Positions 22,986 through 34,396 of a DNA stretch of 64,000 nt are shown one piece after another. The position numbers and the translations under genes were made by a program. Positions within the stretch are counted from its first letter, which is position 1. The number at the start of each line of letters is the position of its first letter. This DNA comes from Steinernema hermaphroditum (Eukaryota > Nematoda > Chromadorea > Rhabditida > Steinernematidae). A model generated the notes under the pieces. That model ran no database searches, was not told where the DNA came from, and saw nothing but the letters and a program-made list of their open reading frames with translations. The DNA lies in contig CM059621.1 of assembly GCA_030435675.1 (NCBI GenBank), positions 2,294,001-2,358,000 of the forward strand, written 5' to 3'.

Positions 22986-24409
22986 GGCGAAATTTATATA
23001 TAATAAGAATAAGAAGGCCCATGCTCGTATCCGTTCATGCAGAAAGGTCGAAAGAGCAGCGAATGACACAAGCGGGTAGGACGTCTTCGCTGTCAAATAT
23101 ATACGGTAACAATCTTCAACAACAACATCTTCATGCGCAGCAACCAGTGATGTTTATATTATCATCTGCCCAGGGCTGTACGAATGATTCCAATTCTAAT
23201 CGCGAAACGCGACTGTTCGGTCAGTTTATGTAGGGCCGATTAGAGCCGACAGTCGATTCACATCGGCACGTAAATGTTATACTGTTCATTTTGGTTGCGA
23301 ATGTAATTTTAGAGTGATCTGAGACTTCACTGATTGGTTATGACTGTGATGATTTCTTGGTCACTAATTGACCCGTTGTTTTTTCAAGCCTTGATGTCGA
23401 CGGGCTTCTTTGGGATTTTACGTCGGAGATAAGAGTATACCAACGCGCTTACAGTGGCGGCCATATGAATAGCCGCACCCCATGGGCAAATCTTAAATTA
23501 ACCTTTGATTTTTAACCTTTGAAATTCAAATCTCTGCCTAAACCAATTGAACCGCTGAATGTAGAATTTACCAGACAATAAAATATTACAGTTTATTTTC
23601 CATCCAGGACCCACTGTGCCGACAGTAAATGTAGCACATTTGGCCAACTCAGAGTAGGTGGGGCTATTTATATGGCCGCCACTGTAATGTTGGAACAGTG
23701 CCTTCCCTTTCTACCATTTGCTGGTTGAAAGCCAGACTCTACCGTAACCGACGCCTTCGTAATCCGTACCTCGGTTTTCGTATTCGGGGCCATCTTCGGT
23801 CGTCACATCGCTATTTCAGACGACGAACTACTACTGGAAGTCCCGAGTTTGAAGCATGATGACGCGATCAACAGTTGTCACTAGTACCTCTCGAAAAACG
23901 TCTTGAGGACGTCATTGCAAAGTTCAGTGAACCGAAAAGTACCGGCAACGCTTCTCCTTCACCTTTTTTCATGCCTCAGCCCACCACTTTTCTGACCTTC
24001 ATTCTTTACCCTCCCGACGTTCCTTTCTCCTTTTTTTCCAACCCAGATCAGCTTTGAGTTGGCCGCTCGCCGATGATTAATACACACCTCCGCTGTGGCC
24101 AACTGCTATTTGTTGAATTAACTTAGCGATCGGGAGTGTTGCGGCCGGGTCATTCGAACATTCAACTTTGTTTCTTTGTGTTTCAATCTGTATTTCCGCG
24201 AGCTGCATACTACATGCGGTTTTAGTTCCTGATCGAAATTTATGATCGAGGAGATCATTTGAAGACTCGTGGGACAGTTGTTTTCGACTCCAATCGAGCG
24301 ACATTGTCTCCCATTAGTCATTCGGCCTACGCGACTTTCGAATAGATCTCGCCAATAAACAGCTCTTTTTCAGTGTCTGGACAAGTTTTTTGTCCAAGTC
24401 GACCTTGCA
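22986..24409. other. Intergenic, contains a MITE
   Basis: Apart from the MITE at 23452-23684 nothing was recognised. This is the upstream region of the K+ channel gene. Confidence 0.45.
23452..23684. mobile_element. MITE with CAGTGG terminal inverted repeats
   Basis: Terminal inverted repeats starting CAGTGGCGGCCATAT (left) and ending ATATGGCCGCCACTG (right), about 27 bp with one or two mismatches, flanked by TA on both sides. This is the structure of a non-autonomous Tc1/mariner-type element of 233 bp. No transposase frame. Confidence 0.85.
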
Positions 24410-27400
24410 ATGTTCAGCTCGCAGCCGAAACGTCGAAATCGTACCATACTCGGCGCTAAACCTCTCACTATTCATTTCGTGCTGCTGCTCTTCGTATTCT
24501 CATATGCGTTTCTGGGAGGAATAGCGTTCCAATTCCTCGAGGCAGATGCGCTCGAACAGCAGCGAAAGGACGGTTATCAGAGCACTTTTGACTGCGTGGC
24601 AAAGGTGAGCGCCCTTGGTTATACAGAGAAATGCTTGTTCGGCGACATGTCGTTCGTGTGGGAGGAAGATGTCAGAACTTATGATTGATCGGGTGCATTG
24701 CTTCATAATGTTGCTGTTTGCCCAGTTCTTCTCATGGCAACTGACACCATGTTTCTGGAGTCGAAGAAGCGATTGAGAAATTTGGTAGATAGGCCAAAAA
24801 CTGACTCAACAGCCATACCCCTTCCTCTTTTTACTTCTCTTCGTGACAATAGGACCCAATCCAGCCTTTATGACCCCTACATCGTTAACCCACTGCTTGT
24901 AGGCACTTGAGGAAGACACGAAAAACAAAACGATTAATGAGACTGTTGACGCAACCTCCCACTGCTGGAATCTTCAGAGGGATGAAAGATCGGAGTGGGG
25001 GTACATGACGGCAACGCTTTATGGATTCGGAATCGTCACAACGTTAGGTAAGAACCTTTAATCTACGATGATGAAATCGATTTATCGAGGGGCTACGGAT
25101 TACGTGATCAAAACATACATGAGTTAGGTGAACTTCGAGGAAGCTTGAAGGTTGATGTTTGCTCGACAGAAGTTCGAATGATGTTAACAAAGTAAAAATA
25201 GCCAGTGGTCTATTTTTATGAGGGAGTTCGATTTTTTTTTTTTACACGATTTATCTTCCCGAATCAACGGCTTACGCCGTGCAGGACGTCACATAAATGC
25301 ACAAAGAAGAACAAAGTCACACCGTAGCCGCTGATTTTCTTCTGGTTTCGGTGGAGCAGACGAATCCGAAGAGAATCCAGCGTTCCCATCAGTATGCGCG
25401 GGCGTCGAAGTCGTGAAGAGTTGATTCCGGAAGAGGCGCGGCGGCGGAGAACAGCGAACGGAACGGAGGGGCATCTTCGGTTCGGCTGGCGGCGCGGACT
25501 TCGGAGTTGCAACGCTTCTTCGGCTTCTCTGGCGCGGGTAGAGTCGGGCAGTCATGACGAGCTTCTTGGCGAGACGGTGGAACTACGGCTCCCTGGTGTT
25601 CCAGGCCTTCTGGGAGCCGGGGCGATCATTGCGCCAACAACGACGGCCGAGAACGACCGCTCACTTAACTCATTCGGCTCAGACAGCCTCAGAGAGAGAG
25701 CGAGTGGACGACCCGACCGATCGCTGGGGGCACAAATGAAAGACCCATGAGGGAGTTCATTCTTGGGATATGTAAGAAGCAACCACTTCCGTTGTATCCC
25801 GATAAGCTCCGGTACTCGGTTTCATTCTGAGCTTTAAAATAACACGAGCCAGTCACACACATATTCACATGCGGTTCACTTAAAGCAGTATCCGCCTCAA
25901 ACCGTGCTTAACTTTAAAGTTAAAGTAGCTTCTATTGCTGGGACTTATGTATCTCTGATGCCACTTATACATCCATCACATTCAGGATACAACAGGATAG
26001 CTCCAGTGACAATGGCTGGACGAATTTTCTGTATGGTATATGGAATAATCGGTATTCCCATAACCATGATCATCATTGCCAGCGTTGGCCAATATTTGCG
26101 AGAGTTTGCTGGAAGCTTTCGGCATAAGGTATCTTATATGATTTTATTCCCTTTACACCAATTTACATTAGATGCAATCTTATAAAGTGCGCCGTAGACT
26201 ATCCATGTTTCTCGACACTGATGAAGAATTAGATGAGGAGGCGTCAATAGAACTCGTCTCGATTGCTGTTTTAGTGGTCTTCTTTTTGTATATTGCCTTT
26301 GGAGCGTGGCTGTTGCCCCTATTGAATGGACAGGTAATCTTAGAGTGCCTGATTGTCTAACCCAGAAAATTATAGAGTGACTTTTTCAATGGGCTCTACT
26401 ACAACTTCTTATGTCTTACAGCGATGGATTTCGGTCAGCTGGCCCCAGAAAAGTTAGATTAGTGCCATGATTCCCGGTGTTATGCTGCTTGAAATTCAGG
26501 GTAATTTTCGTGCCAGTGACACTCTGCTATGTATGCTTCGGATTGGCGATAACTACAATAGCCATTGGTATGCTTTTGACGCTAAAACTCTCAACTGAAA
26601 CGACTCTTTCAGAAGTTATGGCGAACTACATGAGAAGGCTACACTTCATCGGTCGCCGAGTCAAAAACGTCGCCAACACGAGAATAACTTTCGGGGGAAA
26701 GACCCTGCGTGTAAAAGACCTGCTTCAGGCCGTGGGCAAGAAATGGGGAATTGATCCGAAGACAATGCACGGTATTGATTTGGACGACGTTGTGGAGCGC
26801 GCCATCGCCAGAAGAGTGAGGTTGATTAGCTGTTATCAGCGACGATGAAGGCTTCCAGGAAGGCATGGATATCCCTGAGGACTCGCTCGAAGAATGTCAT
26901 CCTCAGGAGCCGGAGCATAAGGCTTCAGGACATTCTTTATCCTCCTCCTTTTCACACAGAACCAATCCTGATAAGAAATTCTCTGTCTCTTTCATGGATC
27001 AGAAGAGGTCGGACAAGAAGAACTCAGGGGCTTCTGCGAATGATAAGAATTCGATGATGATCGCAGAGAAGAAGAATTCTATGGTTCATCTGGTTATATC
27101 CGAAGAACAACCTGGAAGTGTGCTGGATCGCGATATAGATGATCAGTCGAATGGGGTACGTTTAAAATGTAGCCCTTCTTCAAAGATCTTCCTTTAGGAT
27201 AGGCGTGATAATGAGCGAAAAGTTGGAAGGCTGCCACCTCCTGAAGAGATGTTCAACTCAAATCCAAACGACTTCCCAAGGAGGAAGCTAACCCCTCTTG
27301 TCTCCGCCAATACAGTTAAGCAACTCTCCACCTTTTTCGATAAGATGGCTGAGACAAGTCAGGTACTTTCTCTTGGTCCAAGCAAAACACCACTCATAAT

Positions 27401-27743
27401 CGTGTAGAATGAAATTATGTTGCCTGCCATTACACTGAACGAAAGAAGTCAGAGTGCTTCTCCTCAGAGGAAGCCCAATAGAGCCAAGTCTTTCACGCCA
27501 ACCTCTATTAATCCAGGTAAGGAACTCCCTATTTCAGTATTTTAAAAATAAGTTTAAGCACTGCACCACGTAGAAATCGACAAAGGACGCAGACATTCAA
27601 GCAAACTATTCGACACTTATGTAGAAGAAAAGAAGAAAGAGGTTGAGCGTGACCAGCAAAGGAAGATGTCGAAAAAAGCGCTAGAGAAATTTAGATCTTC
27701 GGCAAGCAAAGATAGTAAAGACGAACCTGATGAGTGCAGTTGA
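24410..27743 (+). CDS. Two-pore-domain K+ channel (TWK type), atypical filters
   Basis: Exons 24410-24604, 24903-25047, 25986-26128, 26172-26333, 26376-26452, 26500-26567, 26613-26815, about 26840-27155, 27198-27362, 27408-27516 and 27574-27743. TM1 is HFVLLLFVFSYAFLGG; pore loop 1 ends TTLGYNRIAP; TM2 GRIFCMVYGIIGIP; TM3 SIAVLVVFFLYIAFGAW; pore loop 2 LTAMDFGQLAP; TM4 TLCYVCFGLAITTIAIE followed by the family segment RRVKNVANTRI. A long charged Ser/Lys-rich tail follows. Filters differ from the usual GYG/GFG (see findings). The join between exon 7 and the tail is out of frame: only a 19-nt gap would restore it, too short for an intron. A retroposon sits in intron 2. Confidence 0.85.
25230..25746 (-). 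mobile_element. Retroposon with poly(A) and 12-bp target duplication
   Basis: Flanked by perfect ATGAGGGAGTTC copies (25218-25229 and 25747-25758). The plus-strand left end is a run of T, i.e. a 3' poly(A) on the minus strand, preceded by GGCGTAAGCCGTTGATTCG. Related to copies at 4533, 33490 and, by 3' end, to 12930, 42780 and 43632. Non-coding as far as seen; inserted in intron 2 of the K+ channel gene. Confidence 0.9.
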
Positions 27744-27944
27744 AGTTATAAATGGTTTTCCACTTCACTGTCGCTTTGTGGTACACGAAAAGGTAGCGAA
27801 AGGTCCGCTAATAGCAGCGTAACTGTCGGCTCTCCATCACATATAACTAGCCTCCGATCTCCAAATGACACCGATTCTGCTAAGTCTTCTGTTTTGAACC
27901 ATCTACGCTGCCCCTTATTAAGAGCTTTCCTTTATTACAAATAA

Positions 27945-28375
27945 ACGCGGCTGCGCGCGAATTCGCGCCCTCCAGTTACTTTATAAAGCCAAGTAGCCCT
28001 GCGGGCGGCAAGATTGGCGCTCATGTAAATGGCTAAAGTGGGCGAAAAAAGTGAAAGTTTGAGGAAACTCGAACCGAAAACTCTGCTCGTTACAAAATAG
28101 GCAAAAAATCACTCAAAAACAGCAGAAAAAACTCAAAGCCTAGCATCGCCAGAGAGATAGTGGAAGTAGAGCACTACCATCTCAACTGTCTGTGTGGTTC
28201 ATTGCGAACGTTCTCTGTTTGTAAGCTGGCGGTGTCGGGTTCGGTTCCCCTCGGGGTCTTTATTTTGTGTGGGTGTTTCCGCCGTGCGCACGGAAAAAAA
28301 AACACACACACGCACACACACACGGACCAACGGACCCATCGGTTCTCCATTTATATATAGGGGATCTGCGGGCAC
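27945..28375 (+). repeat. tRNA-derived SINE copy B
   Basis: Begins near AATAAACGCGGCTGCGCGCG, contains AAGCCAAGTAGCCCTGCGGG, an A-box-like TGTGGTTCATTGCGAACG (28193), the B box GGGTTCGGTTCCCC (28237), an inverted CCGTGCGCACGG, a CA microsatellite and the tail GGACCAACGGACCCATCGG TTCTCC. Lies 200 bp past the K+ channel stop. Confidence 0.85.
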
Positions 28376-28704
28376 ATGTTATGTATCCCGTTACTTCTCA
28401 CAGTGGATCTTACGCAAATTGAAGGCCGCCGGAAGCTGAAAATTATGGCTATTCCATAATCGTTGTTTTCCAAGCCATCGCTTGTTTCGAACAATTTGCT
28501 TTGTCGCATACATTACGTTCATTTCAAAACGTTTATGGTTACAATCCACCACCTACAATCTTAGTTAGCAACCCCCAAAGCTGTACTTTACTATTTCCTA
28601 CAATGAACGTTGAAAATTAACTGTGCTACAATACATTTGTAGTGTCTGAACATACGAAATCTGAACAACACCTAAGTCATTCCTAGTTATCCCGCTTCGA
28701 CGGC

Positions 28705-28939
28705 ATGATAACCGGAAACCTCCAGTATTTGAAAGGTAAATCGAAAATCTTAGTGGCTGAATAGCACAGTCTTTCCAGATATGAGCAGCGGATCGGCAGA
28801 CTACTTTTATATAGTCGCAGCCGTCATCCTCATTCTGATCTTCTTGATTGCTATGGCCAGTGTGTTCTCTCAAATACGATCGATTCTAAAAAGCTACACT
28901 GCGTATGGGTCTCTTAATGCTGAGCCGGTTCTAGTCTGA
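28705..28939 (+). CDS. Single-pass membrane microprotein m2, 63 aa
   Basis: Exons 28705-28735 and 28779-28939, 43-nt intron. Short N-terminus, motif SGSADYFYIVAA entering a helix (about residues 20-40), then a basic stretch and tail ending NAEPVLV. Paralogue of m3: the SADxxYxVA entry to the helix and the phase-1 intron just upstream are shared. AATAAA at 29005. Role unknown. Confidence 0.7.
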
Positions 28940-30170
28940 AATATTGATTGTCAAGAAATTCAGAAAATGTTAAGAAGTTCAGTACACGTGGAGATACAGT
29001 TCATAATAAATGCGTTTATTTTCCAAATCAACCTGCACTATCTTAGTCAGTTGCCCCTTGTTGTCCAGCTGATTTACGTGTGTCCTTGAACTTCAACAGG
29101 TGTGAAATATTGGGAAAGAAGGCTGACTCATTCGCATTGCTCAAGAGATATCTCTCCTCCTTACTAACCAACCTTTCTTCGCTTCCACATTATTATAAAC
29201 TGGGCATCAATGTGCTCAACTGAAGTTAGCTCAAAACTGCTTGAGCCATGTAGAAGCGGCTGTGACACGACGAAGCACGGACAGTTGCTCAAGGCATCTT
29301 GTTAGTAATTTTAGGTGACAACCTGCAATTAGTAGAAATGAATGATTTTCTAGGCTTCACAGCCACTCTTCCGAGCGACTTCCTCAAATTGCTCGCGTTG
29401 AGCAGTTACAAAGACCTGGTTCGAAAGCGTGATTTGTACTGAGTCCACCCGACATAGAGATATTGATCGTCAACGATAATGCATGATCTTTTTTTTGTTG
29501 ACATACTACTCGATTTGCCACTTTTGTCAAACGTTCTGACCACAAAGCGCGCTGAAAGGTTTTGACCACTTTCGACTGCATGACGTTTGCCATGGGCGTC
29601 ACTTAAAAGCGATCTCTGATTGTGGCAACAGCGCGAAATTGCGACACCAATCCATCCACGTCGGCCACTCAAGACGTCTAGTTCGTAATTACAGGTGACA
29701 ATTTGAAATGGACAAACAAAAACACAAAGGTCATCTTCGAAACGAATTGGCTCTTCCGACCGTTGGCCAAAGGACTAAAGTGGTTTTCCCAGCATCGTCC
29801 GTTCAACCTCCATTCCTTGGTCATATCTTTGTTTTGTAGACGGATTGCCATTGAGCCATGGCTATTTCACGTCGACCAAGATCATTGATTCTATCCTATA
29901 CTTTTTACAAAACATTCAGCTTAAAAGCAAACACTAATCACTGTGGTTTTAATCAAGGATATGGCCCGTTAATTCCTGCGTTGAGACGTGTGTTAGAAAG
30001 ATTAAACACTGATATTCGGTGTTTAAAACGCTGAAAATCGTCTTTGCATGTTTTACAATGACTTCTATGTGTTCAGTTTCGACTAAGACGCTCCTGATCA
30101 TGTGACCCTCTCTAAACAGGCCAGTTATATTCATTGCTTTCTGCGATTACATGACGAGAGCTTGACCGTA
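28940..30170. other. Intergenic
   Basis: No supported gene. A short direct repeat (GTAATTTTAGGTGACAA at 29311, GTAATTACAGGTGACAA at 29686) may mark a small duplication. Confidence 0.45.
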
Positions 30171-30382
30171 ATGGAATATCTCGGTACGTTCATTGTAGAT
30201 CTTAAACGGTTCCTAAAGAATAAGGTTTAGGGCTGCTTTCATCGGCCGACTTTGTCTACATGGTTGCATCATTCATCCTTGTTCTGATGTTCGTGCTAAT
30301 CATGGGCACTCTTATCGCTCGACTCTGGTCGATCAGACGGAATCCTCCTATCGTCAATCCTAATGCACCGATCTTCCTATAG
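30171..30382 (+). CDS. Single-pass membrane microprotein m3, 54 aa
   Basis: Exons 30171-30183 and 30231-30382, 47-nt intron, phase 1 as in m2. Reads MEYLGLLSSADFVYMVAS into a helix (about residues 13-34), then WSIRRNPP and a neutral tail ending APIFL. It is one of few family members not ending in Val. Paralogue of m2. Confidence 0.7.
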
Positions 30383-31395
30383 TTGTTATTCGCATGTTGC
30401 CCACTTGTCGATAAGTGAAGGACGTCGGGTGTCATGTGCGGTGACCTTTGCCAACACCTCAAAGCCGAGCTCCTCCTGACATAACTTTCTTGTAGTCGCT
30501 GAAATAATATCGTTTTATGATGTGGTAACGGCAAAGACTGTTTTATATTATATAGACTGTATTTTCTTTTTTTGTATCGTCTTGTCAGAAAAGCAAGCTC
30601 GATCTAACAAGGGTGCCGCAGTGTTGCGCCGATCAAGGTGCGGTTTTCGTTGAGTGAACAAAGATTGCTGTTGGAAGCGTAGTGCACATAAACACCTAAA
30701 TCAGACTGAGGTCGGATAGCTGAGTCACATTACGACCTGCGTTAAACGCGCCCGCAAATGTCGTCATCGATCGGGCATGTCGTGGCAGGACCCATGAACG
30801 ATTAGTTAGTGTACAACGAGTCTCTGTGCGTTCAAATTCCCAGGCACTATACCTGTGGATTTGAAGCGAGCCCTGTTGTCTTGGCAGCTTTCGTCATTTC
30901 CTAGCACCATTGGAGATTTTCTCCTTAGACATTGTGATCCAATAAACATTCTCACCTTTTCGAATAACATTCTCAAACAGCAAGCCTCATGCGTTATTCA
31001 CCGAATAGCTCGGCAATAGGTTAAAAAGGATATGTTCCGGCGGGCTCTTTTTTTTACCATGGGCTCTTTTTACCCTAATCCTTCGAAACTTTTCTGTGTC
31101 AGTTCCAAAGAATGGAGCGTTTTATTATTACATATAGAGCGTTCTGAGCCTTTTCAATGGAGATGAATCGAGTCTTTGTGAATTTTGAGCTCAGTGTTTG
31201 GCACAGTGGAAACCTCTGATTGACAAATTTTTGTTTTCACCCTGTCCTTTCACAACCAGGAACAGACAGTCATCTGAATGAGCAAGAAAAACAAAAGACT
31301 ACGTCGCCAACTGCAGGCTTCTTTAATTTCCACTTACGAATACCTATGCCGTAATATATATTTTCTCGTTTTTCTTTTCTTTTCCTACCGGTTAC
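30383..31395. other. Intergenic
   Basis: No supported gene. A TAGCTGAGTCACATTACGA stretch at 30718 and GTTCAAATTCCC at 30829 resemble tRNA A and B boxes but are 110 nt apart, too far for a tRNA. Confidence 0.4.
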
Positions 31396-31649
31396 ATGAT
31401 ATCCGACCGCATGTTCTATTCTCCCATTGAAACAGTCTATTCGGTCAAAGGTATGATCTGTCGACAACAGGTTAAGCTGATAGAACCTTTTTAGAAAAAG
31501 CCGATCTCTTTATCGTCACCATAGTATGTTTATGCCTACTCGCCATCATCGTCACGTTTGGTCTGCTCTTCTGGTGTATTTCGAAAACCATTGAACACGA
31601 TGAAGCTGGCGACGAAACCATCGACGATACTCTAGCTGATGCTGTTTAG
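31396..31649 (+). CDS. Single-pass membrane microprotein m4, 69 aa
   Basis: Exons 31396-31450 and 31495-31649, 44-nt phase-1 intron as in m2 and m3. An 18-residue N-terminus, EKAD before a long helix (about residues 23-46), CISKT, then a strongly acidic tail ending DDTLADAV. AATAAA at 31685. Longest of the set. Confidence 0.7.
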
Positions 31650-31819
31650 GCTATTCTCGCTCTTTTATGAATGTAAATTTGACCAATAAAGCTAAATTTA
31701 TCTCCTTTATGGAACAGAAAATCAGAAGGTACATCATATACCTAAACACATCTACTTTATACTACAGCCAATCATCTAATTTTTAAGAAAACCATGCCAC
31801 ATAATATCACAGCGATTTA

Positions 31820-31978
31820 TCAGTCCCAAGGCAGATAAGATTCGTTCGTGTAGCTATCGAGAAGAGAATCAGCCTTGCTTTCAGCTCTTGGAAGTACCAC
31901 CCAATAGCCAATGTACAGAACAATGAGGAGGGCAACGAAACTGGTCAGTAACCATAAAGCAGCTTCCAATTTCAGCAT
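31820..31978 (-). CDS. Single-pass membrane microprotein m5, 52 aa
   Basis: Helix at about residues 8-30 (LWLLTSFVALLIVLYIGYWV), then a polar tail ending NESYLPWD; no C-terminal Val. The ATG is 3 nt after an ACTTTTAG acceptor, with a possible short 5' exon around 32020-32040. Convergent with m4, 171 bp between stops. Confidence 0.6.
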   Translation of the reverse strand: MLKLEAALWLLTSFVALLIVLYIGYWVVLPRAESKADSLLDSYTNESYLPWD

Positions 31979-32674
31979 CACCTAAAAGTTTTAAATAAAA
32001 AAAATAAGAACATCAATGATCAAACCTTGCCAGCGGGAGTAGACAGACTAAAAGCCGTCAACAGATATGAGTAGGGGATAGTCGAAGTTGAAGTGTTTTG
32101 TCGAAGCGATGAGATTCGTCCAAATTGGCGTCATTGCGTTGGCGCATGCGTCTCCTCTTCACACTTAGTACGCAAGACTAAGAACCACTCGAGAAAAGCA
32201 TATTTCCGTTACCGAAAACAGCCCCTTACTTCTTGTTTTTACTCGAACATGTTCATTTATTTACGAGAAAACACAGCTGCATGTATATCGCACGATAGCG
32301 CCAGTTTCTCCAGTGGTAAACATACGACAAATCTTACGGTCTTTCAGAATGTGACAGCAATCCATTGCGAGCGCAAGGTTGGTATATCGGGTTGGTGCAT
32401 TGAATATGTTACAAGAGATAAATATTGCCAGTTGCTTGTACGAATGGTCATTGCCCTGAGTGAGATCTAGTCTAATGATGTTAACAGACTGTAATTGTAA
32501 TTTTGTAGCATTTCCAATGCAACGCCCCAATAGAATCGTGTTTATTAATGTCTAAGGCACTAGACAATTGGATATCTTGGCGATCCTGAAGGTGTAACGC
32601 CAGTGAACTGGACACGTCTATGTGGCTTAGGCTGAGGCATACCCCACCAGGAGGTGACATCGGTACTTGTAGAA
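31979..32674. other. Intergenic
   Basis: No supported gene; the open frame at 32093-32470 has no recognisable content. Confidence 0.4.
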
Positions 32675-32782
32675 CGTATTTCGTGCATGAAGCTGTTCGA
32701 TCTGAACGGTCTGTGTGGCTCACTGCCAACGCGTTTCATTTCTAGCCCAACGAAGCCTGTTCAGTCCTCAATGAAAAGGGGC
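32675..32782 (+). repeat. SINE fragment E, cut by the solo LTR
   Basis: Contains GGTCTGTGTGGCTCACTGCC and AACGCGTTTCATTTC, the A-box part of the SINE, but the B box and tail are missing where the LTR begins. Confidence 0.6.
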
Positions 32783-33066
32783 TGTCGGGGCTCCGCCCCA
32801 GCGTTTCCGCGCTTTTACAAACTGACTATGAAAGGTCACCGCTGACAGTTCACAGTGTTGTACCAATTTCCCGCTCTCCGCAGATTCAAAGCCGGTCAAC
32901 CTCCTTCAGCCCCATCCCCATCTTTTCTGTCCTTCACCCATCTAACCTCTCTAGATAATAAAAGGGTACCTTCAATCTGATCTTGTTCTGGGGTATGCAT
33001 TACACTCCGGTCGGGATAATCACACGTGTCCGAGAGCGTTGAACTCGGACATCCACGGTCACGACA
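32783..33066 (+). repeat. Solo LTR of the retrotransposon family
   Basis: Starts TGTCGGGGCTCCGCCCCAGC and ends CACGGTCACGACA, matching both ends of the 301-bp LTRs at 15203 and 19437 on their minus strand, with similar blocks between (CCGCTCTCCGC, GAACTCGG). About 284 bp, clearly older and diverged. No target duplication could be recognised. Confidence 0.8.
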
Positions 33067-33228
33067 ATCGCACATCACGGTCAAATAGATAATCCGGCGC
33101 TTATCCCTCAAACGATACATTTTTTTCTTGCCCACTCACTCACCGTATTTCTCCAGCGGCTGGTGGAGGCTCGCAGTGAAGGTAAAATTCATCTTATTGC
33201 TTCATAATTTAAAAAAATCTTGCAGGAA

Positions 33229-33363
33229 ATGCTGAATATCCAGCTACTACTAACCCTCTTCATAATTGGAAAAGTTGGATTACTTTTCGTCTGTTTGACG
33301 ATTTACGTCTTTTTGACAAGAGACCTTGACGAAGTTCTTGATACGTTCGACAGTTTTGTTTGA
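33229..33363 (+). CDS. Single-pass membrane microprotein m6, 44 aa
   Basis: One helix (about residues 5-29), then RDLDEVLDTFDSFV. The ATG is 3 nt after TCTTGCAG; a possible 5' non-coding exon with a GTAAAA donor lies at 33155-33180. AATAAA at 33448. Lies 160 bp downstream of the solo LTR, which could supply a promoter. Confidence 0.6.
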   Translation: MLNIQLLLTLFIIGKVGLLFVCLTIYVFLTRDLDEVLDTFDSFV

Positions 33364-33489
33364 TTGTGTTAAACACGTTATACTGTATGCATGTTACAGT
33401 GAAGTTCATTATGCCTATGTTGGCCTCCAAATGTGCTGATATACAAATAAAGATGAGATAACACTGGTTTTTATATCCTGCGATCATCT

Positions 33490-33918
33490 ACTCGGGTCAT
33501 CTACTCGCTGTCTCTATCCCTCTCCTCCATATGAGTTCAGTGAGCGGCCATTCTCGGCCGTCGTTCTGGACACAATGAACTCCCCGTTCTAATCAGTCGT
33601 GTCTGGCGTAGAACGGGAGCCGAATCACATCTCGCCAAGAAGATCGTTAGCACCGCCTGACCTCCTGCGCCGTTTCGAGAAGTCGAAGAAGCGCTGCAAG
33701 CTGCAACGCTCGCAATGATTGCCCCGGCTCCCAGAAGACATCATAGCACGGAAACATCCTCGCTGAAAAAGTCGATGATTGATGGGATCGCTGTGCTTTA
33801 TACGCACGTCGTGTCCTGTGTTGAAAGTGACTACGGTGCGATATTTGCTCTCCTTTGTGGCATAATAGGTGTCTTGCATGGTGGCGTTGATTAAAGAAAT
33901 AACGCGTAGAAAAAAAAA
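33490..33918 (+). repeat. Retroposon copy, shared-3'-end family
   Basis: Same orientation-corrected order as 25230-25746: GAGTTCAGTGAGCGGCCATT, TCTCGGCCGTCGTTCTGG, later ATTGCCCCGGCTCCCAGAAG, GTGTCTTGCATGG...GCGTTGAT and a terminal A run at 33910. Confidence 0.75.
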
Positions 33919-34255
33919 CAGCTATGTACGAATGTGATATACGATTTTATAGTCAACGACCTCAATATCACGGTCGATCGTAAACCACCTTATTGTGCCT
34001 GTGCCCGAGTACTGTGTGGGAAATATATGCAGCTTCCTCGTCTCCAGGAAGTTTTTCCAACACCAAGCCTTATGTTGTATTCTGTAATCCTAATCATTCT
34101 AAGCGGATTTGTCCGATGTATCTCATACTCCGCCCTGCTAATCTATTTACTTGGATTACAAACAACAGCGCATTAACATAAGTGAAGAAAAATAATCGTC
34201 CTCACCGCTCACGCGTTACCTGTTCAGATACATCACCTTAAACGACTATACCACC

Positions 34256-34396
34256 ATGCTTGCGTTTACGACAATGTTTGCCATTGTCCTTGTATTCCAA
34301 ATAGTCATCATCAACATAGCTTGCATCTGCCACCTGCACTGCTCGACACGGTTTCGCGGATATGAAGAGCGCGAGGAATCGACTGTACATGTTTAA
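34256..34396 (+). CDS. Single-pass membrane microprotein m7, 46 aa
   Basis: Helix about residues 3-27 with IINIACICHL, then CSTRFRGYEEREESTVHV. Clear paralogue of m9 (IINIACSCFL). Acceptor TGTTCAG 27 nt before the ATG. AATAAA at 34459. Confidence 0.7.
   Translation: MLAFTTMFAIVLVFQIVIINIACICHLHCSTRFRGYEEREESTVHV

Noticed and set aside
25289..25782. Overlapping Pro/Ser/Arg-rich frames in the channel intron
   Set aside because: Inside a retroposon bounded by a 12-bp target duplication; not conserved as a frame in the related copy at 33490.
30710..30850. tRNA-like A and B boxes
   Set aside because: The boxes are about 110 nt apart and no cloverleaf can be drawn.
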